Shown one piece after another: positions 1 through 6,838 of a stretch of 15,801 nt of DNA. A program made the position numbers and the translations under genes. The notes under the pieces are model-generated. The model was not told the DNA's origin. It worked only from the letters and a program-made list of their open reading frames with translations, and searched no databases. How positions within the stretch are numbered: position 1 is the stretch's first letter; every line of letters begins with the position of its first letter. This DNA comes from JAGOTP01 sp964443315 (GTDB taxonomy: Bacteria > Patescibacteriota > Patescibacteriia > 2-12-FULL-60-25): contig CAYUCP010000018.1 in NCBI GenBank assembly GCA_964443315.1, forward strand, positions 1 through 15,801. The letters are read 5' to 3'.

Positions 1-1754
1 TCGAGTGCGGAGAGTGGATCGTCCGTGTAGCCGACGGGAAGATGTGTCGAGTTTGTGTAATACGGCGCATCAGATGTTCCTGCTTGAATAATGCCAGGAT
101 AGCGGGCTTGGTCTTCTTTCGCGAAGCGATACGTCACGCCTTCGGCGGGGGTTGCTTCGAGGTTGTAGAGCGTACCCGTTTCATCTTGGTAGGTAATGAG
201 ACGATCTCGCATGAAGTCGAGGATTTCGTGGGCAAACGCTTTTCCTTCTTCGGAGGCAAGGTTCGCCCCAAGCAAATTCAGACACGTTTCATTCATTCCA
301 TTTAACCCAATGGTAGAGAAGTGGTTACGGAGAGAAGGGAGATAGCGTTTCGTATAGGGAAGGAGACCTCGATCGATGTTGTCTTGAACGACCTTTCGTT
401 TAATCTCAAGCGACGTTTTCGCTGTGTCCATGAGCTTGCCGAGTCGCTCGAAGAAATTGGCTTTTGTTTTGGCGAGGTAGGCGATGCGTGGCAGGTTGAT
501 CGTGACAACCCCCACACTGCCTGTCATTTCTGCCGAGCCAAACAAGCCTCCGCCCCGCGCACGCAAGACGCGAAGATCAAGTTGCAATCGGCAACACATG
601 CTGCGCACATCGCTTGGGTTGAGCGAAGAGTTCATGAAGTTCTGGAAATACGGAATGCCATACTTTGAAGTCATTTCAAACAGCAACTTGGCGTTTTCCG
701 TGTCCCACTTGAAGTCTTTGGTGATGTTGTAGGTGGGAATCGGGAAGGTGAACACGCGTCCCTTGCGGTCGCCCTTAGTCATGATCTCAATAAATGCTTT
801 GTTAATGAGATCCATTTCCGGCTGGCACTCGGCGTACGTGAATGGCTCTTCTTGTCCGCCGATGATCGGGTGCTTCTCCTTGAGGTCGTCTGGAGCGACC
901 CAGTCGAGGGTAATATTCGTAAACGGTGTCTGCATTCCCCAACGTGAGGGAACATTCAGATTGAAGACAAATTGCTGAACACCTTGGTAGATTTGTTCGT
1001 AGGTGAGTTTGTCGCGTTTGGCGTATGGAGCGAGCATTGTGTCGAACGAAGAAAATGCCTGTGCCCCGGCCCATTCGTTTTGGAGTGTTCCAAGGAAGTT
1101 CACCATCTGGCCGAGAGCGGTTTCAAAATGCTTGGGAGGATCGGATTCAACCTTGCCCGCAACGCCGTTAAAGCCTTCTTCCAGCAGTTGTCGTAAACTC
1201 CATCCAGCGCAGTACCCAGAGAACATGCCAAGATCATGCAAGTGAAAATCACCTTCGGTGTGCGCTTCGCGGACCTCCTTTGGGTAGATATAGTTCAGCC
1301 AGTAGTTCGCAGTGATTTTGCCGGAGGTATTCAAAATCATTCCACCAAGCGAGTAGCCTTGGTTCGCATTTTCATTGACGCGCCAGTCGGATTGATTGAG
1401 GTATTCACTGATCGTTTTTTCGACGTCTACCACAACCTTCGCTGTTTCCCGAGCCTGCATGCGCTTTTCGCGGTAGACAATATAGCTCTTGGCGGTTTTG
1501 AAATAACCGGATGCCATGAGTGTGAATTCAACAATGTCTTGAATTTCCTCAACCGAGAGTTCTTGTCGTGTCTTCGCCTGCTTCGTGATGAATAGGAGAA
1601 TTGTTTCCGTCAGACGGCGAACTTCCGGAAGTCCAAGCTCTTCTGTTGTCTCTGCCGCGAGGCGGATAGCGTTATAAATCCGTTCTTTATCAAAAGGCGT
1701 CTTTTGTCCGTCGCGCTTCAGAACCTCAGGGAGCGTCATGGTTGATGTGGGCAT
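1..1754 (-). CDS. nrdD: Anaerobic (class III) ribonucleoside-triphosphate reductase, partial at left edge
   Basis: Glycyl-radical enzyme reducing ribonucleoside triphosphates to deoxynucleotides without oxygen. About 584 codons are visible; the family is usually near 700 residues, so the C-terminus, with the zinc-binding cysteines and radical glycine, lies outside the window. An N-terminal ATP-cone (about residues 8-100, VLKRDGQKTPFDKERIYNAI) is the allosteric nucleotide domain. The catalytic core shows HLHDLGMFSGYCAGWSL (C182) and SMCCRLQLD (C387, C388), matching the family's active-site cysteines. ATG at 1754 is used; a second in-frame ATG lies at 1739. The start has no Shine-Dalgarno but follows a pyrimidine stretch ending CTCCTATG. 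It lies 68 bp after the zinc-ribbon gene with a terminator-like hairpin between them, and is probably under the NrdR-like sites at 2106-2153. No aerobic reductase is visible in this window. Confidence 0.96.
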   Translation of the reverse strand, partial: MPTSTMTLPEVLKRDGQKTPFDKERIYNAIRLAAETTEELGLPEVRRLTETILLFITKQAKTRQELSVEEIQDIVEFTLMASGYFKTAKSYIVYREKRMQARETAKVVVDVEKTISEYLNQSDWRVNENANQGYSLGGMILNTSGKITANYWLNYIYPKEVREAHTEGDFHLHDLGMFSGYCAGWSLRQLLEEGFNGVAGKVESDPPKHFETALGQMVNFLGTLQNEWAGAQAFSSFDTMLAPYAKRDKLTYEQIYQGVQQFVFNLNVPSRWGMQTPFTNITLDWVAPDDLKEKHPIIGGQEEPFTYAECQPEMDLINKAFIEIMTKGDRKGRVFTFPIPTYNITKDFKWDTENAKLLFEMTSKYGIPYFQNFMNSSLNPSDVRSMCCRLQLDLRVLRARGGGLFGSAEMTGSVGVVTINLPRIAYLAKTKANFFERLGKLMDTAKTSLEIKRKVVQDNIDRGLLPYTKRYLPSLRNHFSTIGLNGMNETCLNLLGANLASEEGKAFAHEILDFMRDRLITYQDETGTLYNLEATPAEGVTYRFAKEDQARYPGIIQAGTSDAPYYTNSTHLPVGYTDDPLSAL

Positions 1755-1776
1755 AGGAGAAAAATGAACAAAATAA

Positions 1777-1797
1777 AAACTCACGGTCTGTGAGCTT
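1777..1797 (-). terminator. Terminator- or attenuator-like hairpin between the zinc-ribbon gene and nrdD
   Basis: Read on the minus strand, AAGCTCAC and GTGAGTTT form an 8-bp stem (one G-T pair) around a 5-nt loop. T-rich sequence (TTATTTTGTTCATTTTT) follows at once and runs to the nrdD start. This looks like an intrinsic terminator, but it sits inside the apparent zinc-ribbon/nrdD unit, so it may reduce readthrough or mark a processing site. A direct repeat of GAAGCTC lies just upstream and overlaps the stem, so alternative pairing is possible. No folding energy was computed. Confidence 0.45.
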
Positions 1798-1822
1798 CGG
1801 GAGCTTCTGTGGGGGGGCGCTG

Positions 1823-2029
1823 CTAGCTCGGCTTCTTTTGGGAATCCCAGCTAATACGATTGGGGCAGTTTTTAATTAAGCAGAGAAGTTCATTGAATTG
1901 AGTTGCGTGAATGGTATTGGTCTCGTGACAGTGTTTGCATTTGACCTCGATCGAGCCTTCAACGAGCAGTCCTTTGAAAAACAGTTTATGACACGAAGTG
2001 CATCGATACTCGGTGAGGCAATTCGGCAT
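1823..2029 (-). CDS. Small Com-like zinc-ribbon protein upstream of nrdD
   Basis: A 68-residue protein with two knuckles, RCTSCHKLFFKG (C10, C13) and VKCKHCHETN (C31, C34), giving a CxxC-17-CxxC zinc ribbon. The spacing and the phrase around the second pair resemble the Com family (phage Mu translational activator of mom) and related small zinc-ribbon proteins. Three more cysteines (C4, C50, C55) flank the ribbon, so a second metal site is possible. The sequence is clearly protein-like and precedes nrdD on the same strand, with NrdR-box-like sites further upstream. AGGAA about 7 nt before ATG is one of the few Shine-Dalgarno-like sequences in the window. I infer a nucleic-acid-binding or metal-related role; a link to ribonucleotide reduction rests only on position. 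Confidence 0.75.
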   Translation of the reverse strand: MPNCLTEYRCTSCHKLFFKGLLVEGSIEVKCKHCHETNTIHATQFNELLCLIKNCPNRISWDSQKKPS

Positions 2030-2032
2030 AGC

Positions 2033-2048
2033 ACTGTTCCTAAACAGT
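2033..2048. repeat. Short inverted repeat just upstream of the zinc-ribbon gene
   Basis: ACTGTT and AACAGT form a perfect 6-bp inverted repeat with a 4-bp spacer, 4 bp from the zinc-ribbon start codon. In RNA it would form a small hairpin that sequesters the AGGAA element, since that element lies in the loop and 3' arm. It could equally be a protein-binding site or chance. Confidence 0.3.
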
Positions 2049-2100
2049 AACCTGTTTGAGGGGGTTCAGTAAAGCGGTGATAACCAAGCCCTGTTTTCCT

Positions 2101-2106
2101 CTTATA
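2101..2106 (-). promoter_or_regulatory. Candidate -10 element for the zinc-ribbon/nrdD unit
   Basis: On the minus strand TATAAG overlaps the end of the proximal NrdR-like box. Transcription would begin near 2094, giving a leader of roughly 65 nt before the zinc-ribbon start. No good -35 hexamer is visible at 17 bp, so the assignment is tentative. Its overlap with the box would fit repression by NrdR. Confidence 0.35.
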
Positions 2107-2153
2107 CACAACATGTAGTGGATAAAATGTGAACAGGGCACAAGATGTAGTGT
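2106..2153. promoter_or_regulatory. Pair of NrdR-box-like sites upstream of zinc-ribbon/nrdD
   Basis: Two 16-bp sites resemble the NrdR consensus ACACWATATMTWGTGT. On the minus strand, 2138-2153 reads ACACTACATCTTGTGC (14 of 16 by eye) and 2106-2121 reads CCACTACATGTTGTGT (13 of 16). Their starts are 32 bp apart, leaving a 16-bp gap, or three helical turns; paired NrdR boxes at this spacing are typical of nrd promoters. NrdR is a zinc-ribbon/ATP-cone repressor that responds to ATP/dATP. The match, spacing and position upstream of nrdD support the call. The regulator itself is not in the window. Confidence 0.8.
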
Positions 2154-2177
2154 TTGAGGAATTGAGAGAAGAAGCCA

Positions 2178-2206
2178 TTGACGTCGCTCCGTGTAACCAT
2201 TAACCT
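2178..2206 (+). promoter_or_regulatory. Candidate promoter of the copper operon
   Basis: TTGACG (2178-2183) is followed after exactly 17 bp by TAACCT (2201-2206). The -35 is good and the -10 weak. The -10 lies within the left arm of the csoR-proximal inverted repeat, so a repressor bound there would block polymerase. Transcription would begin near 2213, giving a leader of about 22 nt. TATTCC at 2224-2229, 6 nt before the csoR ATG, is an alternative that would make csoR leaderless. Confidence 0.45.
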
Positions 2207-2221
2207 AGGTAGTAGGTTAAT
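2199..2221. promoter_or_regulatory. Perfect inverted repeat, likely CsoR operator
   Basis: ATTAACCT and AGGTTAAT form a perfect 8-bp inverted repeat around a 7-bp spacer, 14 bp upstream of csoR. CsoR operators are usually A/T-flanked palindromes with C-rich then G-rich cores (TAxCC...GGxTA), which this resembles, though the G/C tracts are shorter than in well-studied sites. CsoR commonly represses its own operon and releases DNA on binding Cu(I). Position, symmetry and overlap with the candidate -10 support the call. Confidence 0.65.
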
Positions 2222-2235
2222 CCTATTCCCTTCCT

Positions 2236-2508
2236 ATGCCCATGCATCAGCTCACCACGAATAAAACGAAAGCGCAGAAGTTGAATCGTCAGGCAGCCGG
2301 CATTCTCACCAAAGTCAGCCAGCTTATTGAGGAAGATGCGTATTGTCCCGACGTGATTCAGCAAGTGGATGCCGTGATGGGCCTTCTTCATGGGGTACGC
2401 CGAGAGCTCTTATCCGGCCACCTCGACCATTGCTTAGAACACAGGTTGAAGGAAAATAAGGAAAAAACGATCAAAGAACTTCTGAAGTTATATAACCTTT
2501 CACGCTAA
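2236..2508 (+). CDS. csoR: CsoR-family copper-sensing transcriptional repressor
   Basis: A 90-residue all-helical DNA-binding protein of the CsoR/RcnR/FrmR family. The Cu(I)-binding triad is intact: C37 (YCPDVIQQ), H62 and C66 (GHLDHCLEH), with the spacing of the known copper-sensing members (Cys-x24-His-x3-Cys), and a tyrosine precedes the first cysteine. This favours copper over nickel/cobalt (RcnR) or formaldehyde (FrmR). Apo-CsoR is expected to bind the palindrome at 2199-2221 and release it when copper binds. It heads the operon, with 10 nt to the next gene. ATG at 2236 follows a pyrimidine run ending CCTATG; a second ATG at 2242 would shorten the protein by two residues. Confidence 0.93.
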   Translation: MPMHQLTTNKTKAQKLNRQAAGILTKVSQLIEEDAYCPDVIQQVDAVMGLLHGVRRELLSGHLDHCLEHRLKENKEKTIKELLKLYNLSR

Positions 2509-2518
2509 CTCTCTATCT

Positions 2519-3073
2519 ATGCCTAAGAATTTGCTCGTCGTGTCCATGCTGGTTGTTGGTCTTATTGTAGGAACAGGAATTGGCTATTTTCTGACTCCTG
2601 AATATCGTGAGACGATGTACACGAAATCGATGGATCTTGGGACAGCTGATCGACTTGTGGATCTGCGCTATCTGAATGCGATGACCGCGCATCATCGTGG
2701 TGCGATATTGCTCGCGAAGCAGGCCGAGCAGAGTCAACGAGCAGAAATTCGAGATTTAGCAGCCGCCATTCAGCGTGACGAACCAAAGCTGATTGACGAG
2801 CTCTACGCATGGAAAAAGCTGTGGTATCGCGACACGCGTCGAGTTCGTGACCCGCTCCCGGCGCAGCTTGGAACCTATGATGAAAAGCTCGACCTTCGCT
2901 TCTTGAATGCGCTTATTGCTCATCACGAAGAGGGGATTCGTATGACGCAAGAGGTTCGCGCGAAGTCGAGCCGTGCAGAAGTTTTAAACAATGCTGATGC
3001 CGTGGAAAACTTCTTGAAAACCACGCTCGTGACGCTCAAGGATTGGCGTCGAGCCTGGTATAACGTGAACTAG
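2519..3073 (+). CDS. Membrane-anchored tandem DUF305 protein
   Basis: 184 residues: an N-terminal uncleaved signal anchor (about 4-25) followed by two DUF305 units outside the membrane. Repeat 1 (about 48-103) has DLRYLNAMTAHHRGAI with H58-H59; repeat 2 (about 125-181) has DLRFLNALIAHHEEGI with H135-H136. DUF305 proteins form four-helix ferritin-like folds, often lie near copper-resistance genes, and the conserved His/Met residues may bind metal. Repeat 2 lacks an acidic segment found in repeat 1 (RDEPKLIDEL), so the two may not be equivalent. The gene lies between csoR and copA; its stop is 1 nt from the copA start, implying translational coupling. I infer an extracytoplasmic copper-binding role; the function of the family is not settled. 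Confidence 0.88.
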   Translation: MPKNLLVVSMLVVGLIVGTGIGYFLTPEYRETMYTKSMDLGTADRLVDLRYLNAMTAHHRGAILLAKQAEQSQRAEIRDLAAAIQRDEPKLIDELYAWKKLWYRDTRRVRDPLPAQLGTYDEKLDLRFLNALIAHHEEGIRMTQEVRAKSSRAEVLNNADAVENFLKTTLVTLKDWRRAWYNVN

Positions 3074-3074
3074 T

Positions 3075-5363
3075 ATGCCGACACAGAAATTCCGTGTTCA
3101 TGGCATGCACTGTGCGAGCTGTGAAGCGATCATCACGAAAAAGATCAACGCATTCCCAGAAGTAAAGAAGGCAGAAGTGAACTTTGCCACAGAAGAAGCA
3201 CGGGTTGAAATGGCTTCGGGGGACGTTCCGCTTGAGCGTATCAATGCCGAGCTTTCTCCTCTTGGATACCATCTCATGTCAGAGGGCGTGGCTCATAGTG
3301 CCATGTCTGAGCAGGGGATGAATGGGGAAGACCATAGTGCCCACCTTGGGTTGAATCAAACAAAAGAGCAAAAGCAGCAAGAGCTGGAAGAGCAAAAGGC
3401 GAAGGTTCAGTTTGTTTTGCCGATCGCCCTGCTCGTTTTTGTGCTCATGATGTGGGATATTGCAGCACGTTTGTTCCAATCCGTTCCAAATCTACCGTTG
3501 CCCATGGAGCTGTTTAATCTGATCGGCTTCGTGGTGGCGACGATTGTTGTCTTTTGGATTGGAAAGCCCTTTGTACGGGCTGTCGGTTCCTTCATTCGGT
3601 ATCGGGTTGCGAATATGGATACGCTCATTGGCGTGGGAACGCTCACGGCCTATCTGTATAGTTCGATTATTACCTTGCTTCCGAATGTTCGTTCTTTGTT
3701 GCGTGTCCCGGAATATACGTACTTTGATGTCACAATTGTCGTGATTGGGTTTGTGCTCTTTGGGAAGTATTTGGAGGCTCGCTCCAAGCAGCAAACCGGT
3801 GAAGCGATCGAGAAGTTGCTTGGTCTTCAAGCAAAAACAGCGCTTGTGGTGCGGGGAGGGGAAGAGATTGAGATCCCGATTGATCAAGTTCGTATTGGCG
3901 ATCTGTTACGCATCAAGCCGGGGGCAAAAATTCCCGTCGATGGAGAGATTACGGAAGGTGTCACGTCTATCGATGAATCAATGGTGACGGGCGAATCGGT
4001 TCCGGTGGATAAACAGATCGGGGATCGAGTGATTGGAGCTACGCTGAATAAACAAGGAAGTGTGTTGATGCGCGCGACGAAGGTCGGATCGGAAACGATG
4101 CTTGCCCAGATCATCGAACTGGTGCAGCACGCCCAGGGATCAAAGGCGCCTATTCAAGCACTCGCCGATCGAATTTCCGGCGTTTTCGTTCCAATCGTTC
4201 TCGTCATCGCGGGGCTTTCCTTCTTCGTTTGGATCACGATCGGGGCTCAGTTCTTAGGATTTTCCACGGCTTTTTCCTTTGGTCTTCTTTCATTCGTGGG
4301 AGTGCTGGTGATTGCTTGTCCCTGTGCGCTCGGTCTTGCGACGCCGACGGCGATGATTGTTGGAGTCGGGAAAGGGGCAGAATATGGGATTCTGATCAAA
4401 GACGCTGAGAGTTTGGAAAAGCTTAGCCACGTGTCTACGGTTGTCTTTGATAAAACGGGAACCATTACACGAGGCGTCCCCGAAGTGACGGACGTGGTTG
4501 TTTGGGAGAAGGGATGGACAGAGCAGGACATTGTGCATTTGGCGGCAAGCGTCGAAGCGCATTCAGAGCACCCACTTGCACAAGCAATTGTGCGAAAAGC
4601 GGGTTCACGTGCGACCAAGCATGTCACAGACTTCAGAGCCTTAGAGGGGGTTGGAGTAGAGGCAATTGTCCAAGGAGAGCGCATACTCGTTCGAAAACCC
4701 ACCCGTGCCAATACGGAGCAGGGAGTGGTGGCGACGTTGCAGGCAGAGGGAAAGACCGTGGTTGTGGTCTGTGTGAATGAGCAAGAAGTCGGTTTGATCG
4801 CGATCAGTGATACGCTCAAAGAAGGGGCGAAAGAGGTGATGAAGCGTTTACATGCCCTGAAGATCAAGACCGTGATGCTCACAGGGGATAATCAGCGAGC
4901 AGGTGAGTATATTGGCAGATCTGTCGGCATTGATCAGGTGTTTGCCGATGTCTTACCAGATCAAAAAGCTGCCAAGATTATTGCCCTTCAAAAGAAGGGG
5001 GAACGTGTCGCGATGGTGGGGGACGGAATCAACGATGCGCCCGCCCTCATGCAATCAGATGTCGGAATTGCGATGGCAACAGGAACGGATGTGGCGATTG
5101 AATCGGCAGGTATCACGCTCCTTGGAGGGGATATCCAAAAAATTCCTCAAGCACTTTTTCTCGCTCGAAGAACGATGCGTACGGTTCGTCAGAATCTCTT
5201 CTGGGCGTTCATCTATAACCTGGTCGGCATTCCACTTGCTTCCGGATTACTGTATCCCTTCTTGGGGCTTCTCTTGAACCCGGTGTTTGCTGGTCTCGCC
5301 ATGGCCTTCTCCAGTGTCTCTGTTGTGCTTAACTCGCTTCGTTTGAAAACCAAACGCCTCTAA
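3075..5363 (+). CDS. copA: Cu(I)-exporting P1B-type ATPase
   Basis: 762 residues in the cytoplasmic membrane, exporting Cu(I) at the cost of ATP. In order: one heavy-metal-associated domain (about 4-70) with GMHCASC (C13, C16); a His/Met-rich linker (about 69-91); a TGES-type actuator motif in SMVTGESVP; the transmembrane CPC motif C415-P416-C417; phosphorylated D459 in DKTGT; the SEHPLAQ motif with H499-P500; GDGIND at 649-654; and late membrane segments with YN and MAFSS, the P1B-1 signature for Cu(I)/Ag(I). All catalytic motifs are intact and the length is normal. The start is 1 nt after the DUF305 stop and its own stop is 3 nt before the next ATG, so the three genes are probably coupled. 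Confidence 0.97.
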   Translation: MPTQKFRVHGMHCASCEAIITKKINAFPEVKKAEVNFATEEARVEMASGDVPLERINAELSPLGYHLMSEGVAHSAMSEQGMNGEDHSAHLGLNQTKEQKQQELEEQKAKVQFVLPIALLVFVLMMWDIAARLFQSVPNLPLPMELFNLIGFVVATIVVFWIGKPFVRAVGSFIRYRVANMDTLIGVGTLTAYLYSSIITLLPNVRSLLRVPEYTYFDVTIVVIGFVLFGKYLEARSKQQTGEAIEKLLGLQAKTALVVRGGEEIEIPIDQVRIGDLLRIKPGAKIPVDGEITEGVTSIDESMVTGESVPVDKQIGDRVIGATLNKQGSVLMRATKVGSETMLAQIIELVQHAQGSKAPIQALADRISGVFVPIVLVIAGLSFFVWITIGAQFLGFSTAFSFGLLSFVGVLVIACPCALGLATPTAMIVGVGKGAEYGILIKDAESLEKLSHVSTVVFDKTGTITRGVPEVTDVVVWEKGWTEQDIVHLAASVEAHSEHPLAQAIVRKAGSRATKHVTDFRALEGVGVEAIVQGERILVRKPTRANTEQGVVATLQAEGKTVVVVCVNEQEVGLIAISDTLKEGAKEVMKRLHALKIKTVMLTGDNQRAGEYIGRSVGIDQVFADVLPDQKAAKIIALQKKGERVAMVGDGINDAPALMQSDVGIAMATGTDVAIESAGITLLGGDIQKIPQALFLARRTMRTVRQNLFWAFIYNLVGIPLASGLLYPFLGLLLNPVFAGLAMAFSSVSVVLNSLRLKTKRL

Positions 5364-5366
5364 TGT

Positions 5367-6398
5367 ATGAGCTCTTCTCCTCAAACCTACACATTCTTTA
5401 TCCAAGGCATGCACTGTAAGGCTTGCGAATTGCTGACAAAAAGTGAATTAGAAGAGCATCCGGATGTTTCTTCGGCAACGGCGAGCCTCGCGCAAAAGAC
5501 GATTCAGGTCACAGGCTCCTTTGGAGACAAGACACCGGAGCGAATCGCAGAGGAGCTCTCAGCAATACTCGCGCCGCGTGGATACACGCTTTCCACCAGC
5601 TCAAAACAAAAGCTAGTGCGGTGGAATGAATTTGCCTGGGCTGTTCCGATCGCTTTTGGCTTCATTGGACTCTTTGTTCTCCTTCAGAAGCTTGGCATCG
5701 TGAATCTAGTGAATACAGGTGAGATGACCTATCTTACGGCGTTTCTCATTGGAATTATCGCGTCACTTTCCAGCTGTATGGCGGTTGTGGGCGGTTTGCT
5801 GCTTTCCCTGTCGGCTACTTTTGCCAAGGAAGGGCATCGTATAAAACCGCAACTCCTGTTCCACGCGGCGCGACTTGTTGCTTTTTTTGTCTTGGGTGGA
5901 GTGATCGGTGTCTTGGGTTCGACCTTTCAGTTAGGGGCAGTCGGAACGTTTGTCTTGGGAGTGTTTGTGGGGCTCGTCATGCTGATGCTAGGGATGAATC
6001 TGCTAGATCTTTTTCCAGGGATGCAACGGTTCCAGATCACGTTGCCGGGCAACCTCTCGCGTCGAGCGACTCAACTCACAAAACTGAATCATACGCTTAC
6101 CCCTCTCCTTGTGGGAGCTGCGAGCTTCTTTTTGCCGTGTGGCTTCACTCAATCGATGCAGATCTACACGTTAACCACCGGTCGTTTCTGGAGCGGAGCG
6201 TTGACCATGTTCGTATTCGCTCTGGGTACGTTGCCGGTTCTGGCGCTTTTGAGCTTTAGTTCGTATCGCATGAAGCAGAGTGCTACCTCGGGAATCTTCT
6301 TTAAAACAGCTGGAATCATTGTTATGCTGTTTGCCGTGTTCAATATCTTAAATAGCTTCGCCGCGATCGGCTGGATTGATCCGCTCTTTTCGATCTAA
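5367..6398 (+). CDS. HMA-domain fused SafE/UreH-like (DsbD-family) membrane protein
   Basis: 343 residues. The N-terminal heavy-metal-associated domain (about 6-75) carries GMHCKAC (C17, C20). Six or more hydrophobic segments follow (about 88-335) with SLSSCMAVVGGLLLS (C137) and FFLPCGFTQSMQIYTL (P257, C258), hallmarks of the UreH/SafE-like transmembrane family related to DsbD/CcdA. Family members with a fused metal-binding domain are common beside copA. The paired membrane cysteines could relay electrons or Cu(I) across the membrane, but the transported entity is not established. The gene follows copA by 3 nt and precedes the cupredoxin gene by 9 nt, so one copper-handling unit is likely. 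Confidence 0.9.
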   Translation: MSSSPQTYTFFIQGMHCKACELLTKSELEEHPDVSSATASLAQKTIQVTGSFGDKTPERIAEELSAILAPRGYTLSTSSKQKLVRWNEFAWAVPIAFGFIGLFVLLQKLGIVNLVNTGEMTYLTAFLIGIIASLSSCMAVVGGLLLSLSATFAKEGHRIKPQLLFHAARLVAFFVLGGVIGVLGSTFQLGAVGTFVLGVFVGLVMLMLGMNLLDLFPGMQRFQITLPGNLSRRATQLTKLNHTLTPLLVGAASFFLPCGFTQSMQIYTLTTGRFWSGALTMFVFALGTLPVLALLSFSSYRMKQSATSGIFFKTAGIIVMLFAVFNILNSFAAIGWIDPLFSI

Positions 6399-6407
6399 AT
6401 TCACTCT

Positions 6408-6812
6408 ATGCATAAAGCCATTATCGGTGCCTTGATCGTGATCGCTCTCTCTGTTGGAGGGATGAGCTTCTTGCTGCAAAGAGGGGGAGCGGGGAACGGA
6501 GCTATAGCAACACAAGAAGTCTCTTCGAATGTCTCTACCCTGAATGGAGCCCAAGTCGTGCAGATTACTGCCAAGGGCGGCTATGCGCCTCGCGTGACAA
6601 CCGCAAGCGCTAATACCCCAACAACAATCAATATGGTGACAAATGGAACCTATGACTGCTCGATTGCGCTCGCGGTTCCTAGTTTGGGTATTCGAAAAAC
6701 GCTTCCCGCTTCTGGCACGACGCCGATTGAGATTCCTCCACAGGCTCCAGGAGCAACCTTAAAAGGCCTCTGCTCCATGGGGATGTATCATTTTTCCGTG
6801 ACGTTTATCTAA
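6408..6812 (+). CDS. Membrane-anchored cupredoxin-like copper protein
   Basis: 134 residues: an N-terminal signal anchor (about 4-22), a Ser/Thr/Gly-rich linker, then a beta-rich cupredoxin-like domain (about 47-134). Typical phrases are ITAKGGYAPRVTTA, GTYDCSIALAVPSLGIRKTL (C84) and CSMGMYHFSVTFI (C122, M124, M126). The C-terminal CxMGM loop corresponds to the copper-ligand loop of cupredoxins; a Cys rather than His near the first ligand position suggests a Cu(I)-storage or transfer site more than a classical blue-copper centre. It acts outside the membrane, probably with the SafE-like protein and CopA. It is the last gene of the operon, starts at TCTATG without a Shine-Dalgarno, and ends 15 bp from the converging lipoprotein gene. 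Confidence 0.88.
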   Translation: MHKAIIGALIVIALSVGGMSFLLQRGGAGNGAIATQEVSSNVSTLNGAQVVQITAKGGYAPRVTTASANTPTTINMVTNGTYDCSIALAVPSLGIRKTLPASGTTPIEIPPQAPGATLKGLCSMGMYHFSVTFI

Positions 6813-6817
6813 CTCGA

Positions 6818-6838
6818 ACGCAGGGTATTAGTCTGCGT
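6818..6838. terminator. Weak bidirectional terminator candidate between the copper operon and the lipoprotein gene
   Basis: ACGCAG and CTGCGT form a 6-bp perfect stem around a 9-nt loop; the minus-strand lipoprotein stop codon lies in the loop. No clear T-run follows on either strand. It is the only hairpin at this convergent junction, so it may end both transcripts, but the evidence is thin. Confidence 0.3.

Noticed and set aside
42..1595. Several plus-strand open frames (42-305, 321-668, 733-978, 1236-1595)
   Set aside because: They lie antisense to nrdD, whose protein is strongly conserved in this interval; none resembles a known protein.
1876..2178. Minus-strand 100-aa open frame
   Set aside because: It overlaps the zinc-ribbon gene in another frame, covers both NrdR-like boxes and has no protein-like pattern.
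2030..2235. Cobalamin or other riboswitch upstream of nrdD or the copper operon
   Set aside because: The region is short and is explained by NrdR-like boxes and a CsoR-type palindrome; no conserved riboswitch core is visible.
4247..4882. 211-aa open frame antisense to copA
   Set aside because: Low-complexity Ser/Thr/Pro composition typical of an antisense shadow; copA is intact over the whole interval.
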